15,002 nt of DNA, from NCBI GenBank assembly GCA_002398825.1, contig DHBS01000006.1, forward strand, positions 48,993 through 63,994, read 5' to 3'. The number at the start of each line of letters is the position of its first letter. Position 1 is the first letter of the stretch. The stretch comes from Syntrophomonas sp. UBA4922 (GTDB lineage: Bacteria; Bacillota; Syntrophomonadia; Syntrophomonadales; Syntrophomonadaceae). The notes under the pieces are model-generated. The model saw only the letters and a program-made list of their open reading frames with translations, searched no databases and was not told where the DNA came from. The translations under genes were made by a program, and so were the position numbers. Positions 6,251 to 13,110 of the stretch are shown here, in pieces.

Positions 6251-8380
6251 ATGAACCGAAAAAACATTGTCATTGCCCTGGCCGGTAATCCCAACTCAGG
6301 GAAAACCACCATATTCAACGCCTTGACCGGCGCCCGTCAGCATGTGGGCAACTATCCGGGCGTAACCGTGGAAAGAAAAGAAGGCCGGGTAAAATATAAG
6401 GATCATGATATTACCGTGATCGATCTGCCTGGGACCTACGGACTTTCCGCCTACTCGCCGGATGAGGTGGTGGCCCGTCAGGTTATTATTAATGAAAAGC
6501 CCGATATCTTAGTTGATATTGTTGATGCTTCCAACCTGGAGCGCAACCTCTACCTGACTATGCAGTTAAAAGAATTAGAGGTTCCGGTGATACTGGTACT
6601 GAATATGTCGGATGTCGCCGAGAAAAACCAGGTTAAAATAAATCACGGCCTGCTTTCACAGCTCCTGGGGATACCGGTCGTACGGGCTGTGGGGAGCAAA
6701 AACGAGGGCATCCGGGATATCCTGGAGGAGATAGTCAATTACGACTCCGGGCAGACCAAGGCCCAGGAAAGACAAGGGCGCTACCGTCCGGAAATTGAGG
6801 ATGAGCTGGCTCGACTGCAGGAGCAATTACAGCCTCCCCAACCTGTGGCCGCGGAAGCCGCAGCTGGAGTAGAAGCCGGTACCGAACTCTCCACCATGCC
6901 CTTCCGCTGGCTGCTCATCAAGCTTCTGGAAAATGACCAGGAAGTAGGCCGGCAAATTTCAGCCTGGAAGATCGGTCCGGATTTCATGCGCGAAGTTGAG
7001 CAAAGCCGTCAGCGTATTAAGAATCTCACCAACGATGAACCGGAAATAGCGTTGGTGGAAGACCGCTATGCTTATGTTCGCGGGATTTGCCGCGAAGTTT
7101 GTCAGAGAGCCCTTCTGGACAAGGCAACCGTGACGGAGAAAATCGATAATGTTCTTTTAAATCGCGTGTTGGGTATACCCTTATTCCTGGGCATGATGTG
7201 GCTGCTGTTCCAAATGACTTTCACCCTGGGAGCTCCTCCCATGGATTGGATCGATTCCGGAGTATCCGCTTTGGGCGACTGGCTGAATGCCAATATGGCA
7301 GACGGCCTGCTGCGTTCTCTGCTGGTGGACGGCATCGTAGGCGGGGTAGGCGGAGTCATCGTCTTTTTGCCCAACATTCTGCTGCTCTTCCTGGGCATCG
7401 CCTTCCTGGAAGGAACCGGTTACATGGCCCGAGCCGCCTTTGTCATGGACCAGGTGATGCACAAAGCCGGCCTGCATGGCAAGTCTTTTGTCCCCATGTT
7501 GATTGGTTTCGGCTGCTCGGTGCCTGCGCTGATGGCCAGCCGCACTCTGGAGAATCCCCGTGATCGTCTGGTGACCATGCTGGTTACTCCTCTGATGAGC
7601 TGCGGGGCGCGGCTGCCGGTTTACAGTCTGCTGATTGCCGCCTTTTTCCCCACGCAAATGGGAGGGAACATATTGTTCTCCATATATATGATCGGCATTT
7701 GCCTGGCGATTATTATGGCCCGGGTTTTTCGCACCTGGCTCTTGCCCGGTGAAACCGAGCCTTTCGTTATGGAATTACCGACTTATCAAATGCCTACGAT
7801 AAAAAATATTCTGATCCATATGTGGGAACGAACCTGGCTTTACGTGAAAAAGGCCGGTACCATCATCTTGATGATATCCATTGTGATGTGGGCTTTATTT
7901 ACTTTTCCCACCACCGATAGTCAGGGGCAGCCCTACGAAGACGCCACCGTTCAGCTGGAAAACAGCTATGCCGGACAAGTGGGCAAGGCTATAGAGCCGG
8001 TGTTTAGACCCCTGGGCTTTGATTGGAAAACCGGCGTGGCCCTGGTGGCTGGTTTTGGCGCCAAGGAAGTGGTGGTAAGTACCTTGGGAACCCTTTATAG
8101 CATCGAAGACGAAGAGGCCCTGGCCGAAGAAGAGGAATCTTCGGTCAAAGGATTTGCTGAACGGGCCAAGGAACAGTCCGGTTATACCCCGCTGGTGGCC
8201 TATGTGCTCATGATCTTCACTTTGATCTATGTTCCCTGTATGGCCGCCATCGCAGTCATGAAGCGGGAGACCAATAGCTGGAAATGGCCGCTGTTCACCA
8301 TTGGCTACACTTTGGCCCTGGCCTGGGTCGTCTCTTTCCTGGTCTACCGGGGCGGGCTGTTGTTGGGCATTGGGGTTTAA
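6251..8380 (+). CDS. feoB: Ferrous iron transport protein B (Fe(II) transporter GTPase)
   Basis: The 709-residue inner-membrane protein imports Fe(II). The N-terminal cytosolic G domain shows G1 GNPNSGKT (12-19), G2 around GVTV (37-40), G3 DLPG (58-61), G4 NMSD (118-121) and a G5-like SKNEG (149-153). A helical spacer with a Pro/Ala-rich loop (about 194-212) links it to the membrane part starting near residue 305. The two Gate motifs carry GCSVPA (421-426) and CGARLPVY (451-458), and a third conserved cysteine lies in VPC (661-663); such cysteines have been implicated in iron passage. Around residues 617-640 there is an acidic loop. The ribosome binding site GGAGG is nine bases from ATG. It is complete and full length, between feoA and a small unknown gene that starts 19 bases after the stop. 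Confidence 0.97.
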   Translation: MNRKNIVIALAGNPNSGKTTIFNALTGARQHVGNYPGVTVERKEGRVKYKDHDITVIDLPGTYGLSAYSPDEVVARQVIINEKPDILVDIVDASNLERNLYLTMQLKELEVPVILVLNMSDVAEKNQVKINHGLLSQLLGIPVVRAVGSKNEGIRDILEEIVNYDSGQTKAQERQGRYRPEIEDELARLQEQLQPPQPVAAEAAAGVEAGTELSTMPFRWLLIKLLENDQEVGRQISAWKIGPDFMREVEQSRQRIKNLTNDEPEIALVEDRYAYVRGICREVCQRALLDKATVTEKIDNVLLNRVLGIPLFLGMMWLLFQMTFTLGAPPMDWIDSGVSALGDWLNANMADGLLRSLLVDGIVGGVGGVIVFLPNILLLFLGIAFLEGTGYMARAAFVMDQVMHKAGLHGKSFVPMLIGFGCSVPALMASRTLENPRDRLVTMLVTPLMSCGARLPVYSLLIAAFFPTQMGGNILFSIYMIGICLAIIMARVFRTWLLPGETEPFVMELPTYQMPTIKNILIHMWERTWLYVKKAGTIILMISIVMWALFTFPTTDSQGQPYEDATVQLENSYAGQVGKAIEPVFRPLGFDWKTGVALVAGFGAKEVVVSTLGTLYSIEDEEALAEEEESSVKGFAERAKEQSGYTPLVAYVLMIFTLIYVPCMAAIAVMKRETNSWKWPLFTIGYTLALAWVVSFLVYRGGLLLGIGV

Positions 8381-8399
8381 CCCTTAAAGGAGATACAAG

Positions 8400-8585
8400 A
8401 TGGCTCTGATTGGCGGTAAACGGCTTGCCGAGTTGATGCTGGGGGGACCATCCGCTCCCTCTGGCAGAACCGCCCAAGAATGGGCGCAAAGGGTCCTGGA
8501 TAAGCTGGAAACAACTTACGAACATGATATCGAAGCCGGCAGCCTGGTGATTACAGGCATAAAAACCGATAGAAGCGCAGAGTGA
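8400..8585 (+). CDS. Small hypothetical protein in the feo operon
   Basis: This 61-residue protein is not recognised. It has AAAGGAGA at good distance from the ATG and begins 19 bases after feoB, so it is very probably translated as part of the feo operon. The sequence has a Gly/Pro loop (GGPSAPSG, residues 15-22), an amphipathic helix (AQEWAQRVLDKLETTYEHDI) and a short hydrophobic strand (SLVITGI). There are no cysteines, no signal peptide and no membrane span. It is not an obvious FeoC (no winged helix with a Cys cluster). A regulatory or chaperone role with FeoB would be a guess from position only. Confidence 0.7.
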   Translation: MALIGGKRLAELMLGGPSAPSGRTAQEWAQRVLDKLETTYEHDIEAGSLVITGIKTDRSAE

Positions 8586-8633
8586 ACCCCGCCAACACTC
8601 TTGCCGAAAAAAATCCATGGAAGGAGGTAAGCT

Positions 8634-9860
8634 ATGGAGATTTTAAATAATCATATCAAACCGGTGGGCAAAACACATTCTATGCCGGCTAAAAGCAATA
8701 AACGCAAATTTGTTTGGGATATATCCAGTGATTTATTCTGTTCAGTGTGCGGCACCTGTCTGGATATGGACGAGCAAAGGCTGATTCTCAATAAATTGCA
8801 TATTGACTGCAAGCCGTTTTCCGACCATGAAATCCATATGTTCATGGTGCAGGCCCTGTATTCGGAAAACAAAGTGTCACGCCGCCTGAACAGTCATCTG
8901 AACCATAAATACCGCTGCGAAATCTCCCGTTTCGGGAATTGTACTGAAGATCAGTTTATGGCGGCATGGCAGGATCATGTGAAATCAGGCCATATTTGCG
9001 GGCTGTACTGGGTGGCGGTCACCCATCCGGGGCTTGCAGAGAAAACGATCAACAACGTCTTCGGCGATGTTCATATGTTGTCCCATCTCAATGGCGGCAA
9101 AGCGCGCCAGGAAAAAATCGAATATGACCGTTTATCCTATATCAATGCCCAGTTGACGGCCAGACTCCGGCAGGAAAAGAAGGACCGGAGAGAACTGGCC
9201 AAAGATCTGACTGCCTCAGAAAAGATCCGTCGCAATTTGGAAAACAAACTACATAACCTGGAAAAACGCATTTCGGCAGATTCTGAACATTCGGTTCAGG
9301 CCGACACCACCATAAATAGTTGCGTCGAAGATAGCGCGCAGTTGACCAGGGCCCTCCATCAAGCTGAAAATGCCTGGCATGAAGCCCAGGAACGGGTGCA
9401 AAAATTAGAAAAGGAAAAAGAGGCCCTGCAATCTGATCTGTGGCTGCAGAAAGAGATCAATGTGCAATTATGCAGCGAGATCGAACGCCTGATACGCGAT
9501 AATGATTGCGACCAAACCGATTGTTCCCAAAACCAGTGCTGCCGTCACCTGTGCGACAAGCGGGTTTTGATCGTCGGGGGGCTGACCAAGCTCAGAAGTT
9601 TTTATCGCGATGTGGTTGAAAACCTAGGGGCCGACTTCGAGTATCATGACGGCTATCTGCACTCGGGAGAAAGAGAATTGGAGGGCTTGATAAAGAAATC
9701 CGATATCATCCTGTGTCCGGTTGATTGCAACAGTCATGGCGCTTGTTTGAGCGTTAAGAAAATATGCAGCCGGATCAATAAACCCTATAAAATCCTGTCA
9801 AGCTCCAGCTTGAGCAGTATTTCCCAGGCGCTGACGACGGTGAAACGCGACCCTTCTTAA
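8634..9860 (+). CDS. DUF2325 domain protein with Cys/His-rich N-terminus and coiled coil
   Basis: The 408-residue soluble protein starts after a very strong ribosome binding site (GGAAGGAGGT). Residues 36-42 form CSVCGTC, followed by a Cys/His-rich stretch to about residue 151 (Cys59, Cys95, Cys103, Cys122 and many histidines), which could bind metal. Residues about 160-290 form a highly charged heptad-like coiled coil. A second cysteine cluster (Cys292, 297, 302, 303, 307) precedes the C-terminal DUF2325 domain (about 309-403), recognisable from VLIVGGLTKLRSFY, the HDGYLHSGE segment and VDCNSHGACLSVKKIC. The molecular function of DUF2325 is unknown. Its position 48 bases after the small feo-operon gene suggests an iron-linked role such as sensing or storage; this is inference. 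No membrane segments are visible. Confidence 0.85.
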   Translation: MEILNNHIKPVGKTHSMPAKSNKRKFVWDISSDLFCSVCGTCLDMDEQRLILNKLHIDCKPFSDHEIHMFMVQALYSENKVSRRLNSHLNHKYRCEISRFGNCTEDQFMAAWQDHVKSGHICGLYWVAVTHPGLAEKTINNVFGDVHMLSHLNGGKARQEKIEYDRLSYINAQLTARLRQEKKDRRELAKDLTASEKIRRNLENKLHNLEKRISADSEHSVQADTTINSCVEDSAQLTRALHQAENAWHEAQERVQKLEKEKEALQSDLWLQKEINVQLCSEIERLIRDNDCDQTDCSQNQCCRHLCDKRVLIVGGLTKLRSFYRDVVENLGADFEYHDGYLHSGERELEGLIKKSDIILCPVDCNSHGACLSVKKICSRINKPYKILSSSSLSSISQALTTVKRDPS

Positions 9861-9868
9861 TAAGATGA

Positions 9869-10066
9869 TTGTCACTAGAACGATTAGAATCGGCCCTAGC
9901 CTTCCTGAGCAAAGTGAATAGTCGAAAACCGATCGATACTTATAACGACCAGGAAATAATAGAATTGTTGCGCAGATTCGGCTTGCGTAACATGAAAATT
10001 GATCTTATGAAAGCCAGAGCCCACCTGAAGAAAATGTCCAGGTATTTAGACCACAATCCTTTTTGA
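9869..10066 (+). CDS. Small hypothetical protein, TTG start
   Basis: A 65-codon frame begins at a TTG eight bases after the DUF2325 stop codon; an in-frame TGA lies immediately before it, so it cannot be extended. The product is charged and helical (SLERLESALAFLSKVNS, then EIIELLRRFGLRNMKIDLMKARAHLKKM), without cysteines, and looks protein-like rather than random. No Shine-Dalgarno is seen, so expression would rely on translational coupling to the gene upstream. An internal GTG at 9914 is a weaker alternative. The family is not recognised. It could be the last gene of the feo operon. Confidence 0.45.
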   Translation: MSLERLESALAFLSKVNSRKPIDTYNDQEIIELLRRFGLRNMKIDLMKARAHLKKMSRYLDHNPF

Positions 10067-10283
10067 ATCACACCCCGGGTGTTGTCTTCAGATAAGTACA
10101 CAGAAACTCACCAAGGGCATTTTCTATGAGATATAGAGGTACGTATCGAGATACGCTTCTGGATTAAAAAGAAAATATTCCATTGACTTTCAGCAGCAAT
10201 AAAAATCAGGGTTCAATAGTCAGGTTCCCTATTTATTTTAGCACAATAGTTAGAATGCTCTAACTATCCAAAGGAAGATCATC
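10067..10283. other. Intergenic region before the nitrogenase-like/ABC operon
   Basis: This AT-richer 217-bp spacer contains a small dyad CGTATC-ga-GATACG (10142-10155), a TTGACT at 10183-10188 without a well-placed -10, a weak promoter candidate (TTCAAT 10212-10217, 16-bp gap, TATTTT 10234-10239), and the perfect inverted repeat listed separately. No clear terminator for the feo operon was found; a CACCCCGGGTG dyad right after 10066 has too small a loop and no T-run. Confidence 0.5.
10246..10267. promoter_or_regulatory. Perfect 9-4-9 inverted repeat, candidate operator
   Basis: Arms ATAGTTAGA (10246-10254) and TCTAACTAT (10259-10267) are exact reverse complements around ATGC. The repeat lies just downstream of the weak -10 candidate and ends 16 bases before the start codon at 10284, the usual place for an operator. 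The half-sites resemble but do not fit the DtxR/IdeR pattern (spacing too long). It could instead be a short RNA hairpin that occludes the ribosome binding site region. No regulator gene is adjacent. Confidence 0.6.
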
Positions 10284-11255
10284 ATGATGCACAAAATTGC
10301 GGTTTACGGCAAAAGAATATATGGAATTGGCGAAAAAGGCGGTGATTGCATGCAGTTGATTAAACAAACACAGACGGGTTTATTGGCCCGCTTTCCTGAT
10401 ACATTGCGATATTGCTCGCCATCCCGCGGAGGCTGGGGGGTGGTTAGAACCGGCATGCTGGTGCCGGAAAGCTATCAGCTTTTGGTATGCCCCTTTGCAT
10501 GTGGACGGCATGGCGCTATCGGCGCCATCACCCGGGGGCTGAAGCACCGGCTTTCTTACCTGTATATAGATGAGACCGACATGGTGTCGGGGGGCTATGA
10601 AGAGCTCATAGGCGAAGCGGTTGAGGAGCTTCTCGAGCAACTGGAAGTCCGCCCCAGGGTGTTGATGATTTTTGTGAGCTGTCTCGATGATTTGCTGGGC
10701 ACCGATCATGAAGCATTGCTGCAGGTATTGCGCCAAGGCCATCCGGATATGCGCTTCACCATATGCCATATGAATCCCATTACACTGGATAGCAAAGTAC
10801 CTCCGCCGGTGAATATACAACGCAAAATCTATGGCCTTTTGGAGCCGTCCGATAAAGCTAAGCTTCTAACAGCAGCCGCCTTTTGCGGCAACAACGTAAG
10901 CATTGATAAAAACAGTGAGATCTATGAAATTATGGCTGCAGCCGGATACATGGATATACACCACATCTCGGAGTTTGCAACCTTTGCCGAATTTCAGCAA
11001 CTGGCCAGAGTGAGTTTGAATATCGTTCCGAATCCGGTAGGTTTGGCAGCGGCGAATGATATCAGGCAAGCCCTCGATATAGACTATATCTATGTGCCGG
11101 TAAGCTATGACTTTGAAGAAATCAAACAGAATTATGAGACCATGCTGTCAATAGCCGGCATAGACATGGATTTATCAACCTACAAGCGGCGCGCCCTGAA
11201 GTTATACCGGTTGTGCCCAACCGCGCTGGTATGGCTCAATCCCTGGTTTGTATGA
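10284..11255 (+). CDS. Short nitrogenase component-1-like protein
   Basis: The 323-residue product resembles the NifD/NifK/BchN superfamily (Oxidored_nitro) in pattern. Cys44 in YCSPSRGGWG corresponds to the first P-cluster-type cysteine, CPFACGRHGAIG (Cys69, Cys73) to the GPxGC region, and SCLDDLLGTDHEALL (Cys133) to the CPxxLIGDD loop. A second Rossmann-like part follows, with NIVPNPVGLAAANDIRQAL and DYIYVPVSYDFEEIKQNYE. The protein then ends, so it lacks most of the third domain of ordinary 400-550-residue members. The ATG at 10284 has AAAGGAAG; an alternative ATG at 10350 (residue 23) has AAGGCGGTGA and would remove a NifH-like leader. The gene is 16 bp before two ABC half-transporters, presumably one operon. 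No NifH, NifK or cofactor genes are nearby, so it is not a nitrogen-fixing enzyme here. Likely an FeS redox or metal/tetrapyrrole-binding protein; function unknown. Confidence 0.75.
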   Translation: MMHKIAVYGKRIYGIGEKGGDCMQLIKQTQTGLLARFPDTLRYCSPSRGGWGVVRTGMLVPESYQLLVCPFACGRHGAIGAITRGLKHRLSYLYIDETDMVSGGYEELIGEAVEELLEQLEVRPRVLMIFVSCLDDLLGTDHEALLQVLRQGHPDMRFTICHMNPITLDSKVPPPVNIQRKIYGLLEPSDKAKLLTAAAFCGNNVSIDKNSEIYEIMAAAGYMDIHHISEFATFAEFQQLARVSLNIVPNPVGLAAANDIRQALDIDYIYVPVSYDFEEIKQNYETMLSIAGIDMDLSTYKRRALKLYRLCPTALVWLNPWFV

Positions 11256-11271
11256 AAAGGGGTGATAATCA

Positions 11272-13110
11272 ATGAACAATGATGATGCTGCCAGCAAGAA
11301 AACCGGTATTGCGCGCCTCTTGGAGATTGCCGGTGAGAAACGTGGTTTGCTGGTGCTTTCAGGGGTTTTGTCCGTAATCAGCAATGCACTGATGTTTCTC
11401 CCCTTTGTGGCTACCTATTTTATTGTGGAGGAATTACTGAAAAACGCAGCTAACCCGGCCTTGAGCAATATGGAACTGATCCGGCAATGGGGATTGTGGG
11501 CCTTATATTCGCTGCTGGGCTCACTGTTGTTTTTATACGCCGGTATCATGGCCTCGCATGTAGCCGCTTTTCGTATATTGTACAACCTCAGGATGCGTCT
11601 GGCCCAACACCTGGCCAGGCTGCCCATGGGCTACCATACCCGCCAGTCAACGGGAGCGATTAAAAAGCTGCTGGAAATGAGCGTGGAGAAAATCGAAAAC
11701 TTCATCGCCCATCAACTGCCCGACCTGGTGGGAGCGGTAGCCCTGCCGGTGATCATGCTGACGGTTATGTTTGTTTTGGACTGGCGCCTGGCCCTGGTCT
11801 GTGCCGTTCCCATTATCGGGGCTTATTTCCTTCAGGCCCTGGTCTTTTACGGAAAGGAAGGCCTGGAATCCATCAAGGAATATCACAACGCACTGGAGCG
11901 GATGAATGCGGCCGGGGTTGAGTATGTCAGAGGAATGCCTGCGGTCAAGGTGTTCGGACTCACGGTAAGTTCCTTCCTGCGATTCCACAATTCCATCATC
12001 GCTTATCGGGATTGGGCGGTGGAGTACACCGGGTTCTGCAAACGTCCCTACATCATATTTACAACCATCCCGGCCTCGCTGCTCTCTTTCATCCTGCCGG
12101 TGGGGGTGTTTATTTTAAGCGGACAGCCCGATAATCAAGCTTTCGCCTTGATTCTGATGCTCTTCCTGGTTTTTGCTCCCGGCCTGTCGACCCCCATCAT
12201 GAAGCTCATGTATCTGGGCGGGAACATGCGCATGATCTCTGAAGGAGTGGAAAGGATCGACGCCATTTTTGGACAGGAGCCGATTGCCGAACCGCTGAAT
12301 CCCCGGGTGCCCGGTGAGTATACTATCGAGTTCGACAACGTGTGTTTCTCTTATGACAATCAAGATGAGTCCACCCGGACTGAAGCCTTGACGGGGGTGT
12401 CCTTTCACGCCCGCGAAGGGCAATTGACGGCTCTGGTCGGGCCTTCCGGAGGTGGAAAATCGACCATCGCCAACCTCATTCCCCGCTTTTGGGATGTGGG
12501 GACGGGCAGCATTCGCATCGGCGGCGTGGAGGTGCGCGAGATCGGAACCGAGATGCTGATGAACCTGGTTTCTTTCGTATTTCAGGATGTTCATCTTTTC
12601 TATGACACCATTGAGGAAAACATCCGTATGGGACACGCCGAGGCCGGCCATGAAGAGGTGGCGGCGGCCGCACGGGCGGCCCGCTGCCACGAATTTATCG
12701 AATCCCTGCCGGACGGGTATCAAACCAAAATCGGCGAAGGCGGCACTTATCTTTCCGGGGGAGAGGCGCAGCGGGTGGCCATCGCCCGGGCGCTCTTGAA
12801 AAACTCTCCCATACTGGTGCTCGATGAAGCCACGGCCTTTGCCGACCCGGAAAACGAGGCTCAAATTCAAGCCGGTTTGAGCCGGCTGATCCAGGGTAAA
12901 ACCGTGATCATCATCGCTCATCGCCTGTCGTCGATCCGCCAGGCCGATCAAATCCTGGTGGTGGATGAGGGGCGCATTGCGGAACGGGGCCGGCATGACG
13001 AGCTGATCGAGTTGGGCGGCCTGTACCATCGTATGTGGTCGGCCCATATAGACGCCGGGGAATGGGCCCTGGCAGCGGAAAAAGAAAACAAGGCGGTGAA
13101 CGTATCGTGA
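11272..13110 (+). CDS. ABC half-transporter, exporter fold (permease-ATPase), first subunit
   Basis: The 612-residue protein has six predicted membrane helices in residues about 25-305, then an ATP-binding domain: Walker A GPSGGGKST (390-398), Q-loop FQD (437-439), signature LSGGE (494-498), Walker B ILVLDE with Glu519, and switch His550. The motif VEYVRGMPAVKVFG in the membrane domain and DEATAFADPENE after Walker B are, from memory, common in YbtP/YbtQ and IrtA/IrtB-like transporters, which have the exporter fold but import iron-siderophores. Import of a metallophore is therefore possible, but a plain exporter cannot be excluded. AAGGGGTGATAATCA precedes the ATG. It lies 16 bp after the nitrogenase-like gene and overlaps the next ABC gene by four bases, implying a heterodimer. 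Its D-loop reads FADP instead of SLDP as in the partner. Confidence 0.92.
   Translation: MNNDDAASKKTGIARLLEIAGEKRGLLVLSGVLSVISNALMFLPFVATYFIVEELLKNAANPALSNMELIRQWGLWALYSLLGSLLFLYAGIMASHVAAFRILYNLRMRLAQHLARLPMGYHTRQSTGAIKKLLEMSVEKIENFIAHQLPDLVGAVALPVIMLTVMFVLDWRLALVCAVPIIGAYFLQALVFYGKEGLESIKEYHNALERMNAAGVEYVRGMPAVKVFGLTVSSFLRFHNSIIAYRDWAVEYTGFCKRPYIIFTTIPASLLSFILPVGVFILSGQPDNQAFALILMLFLVFAPGLSTPIMKLMYLGGNMRMISEGVERIDAIFGQEPIAEPLNPRVPGEYTIEFDNVCFSYDNQDESTRTEALTGVSFHAREGQLTALVGPSGGGKSTIANLIPRFWDVGTGSIRIGGVEVREIGTEMLMNLVSFVFQDVHLFYDTIEENIRMGHAEAGHEEVAAAARAARCHEFIESLPDGYQTKIGEGGTYLSGGEAQRVAIARALLKNSPILVLDEATAFADPENEAQIQAGLSRLIQGKTVIIIAHRLSSIRQADQILVVDEGRIAERGRHDELIELGGLYHRMWSAHIDAGEWALAAEKENKAVNVS

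Noticed and set aside
10284..11255. Nitrogen fixation locus
   Set aside because: Only one short component-1-like gene is present, with no intact nifH, nifK, nifE, nifN or nifB. The context is transport, not nitrogen fixation.
12115..13047. 310-codon minus-strand frame opposite the first ABC gene
   Set aside because: It is antisense to a strongly conserved ATPase domain, and its composition is that of a shadow frame (Gly/His/Pro/Arg-rich).
13035..13106. Upstream extension of the second ABC gene
   Set aside because: The ribosome binding site and GTGA overlap point to 13107. The extension is the out-of-frame C-terminal coding sequence of the first ABC gene.
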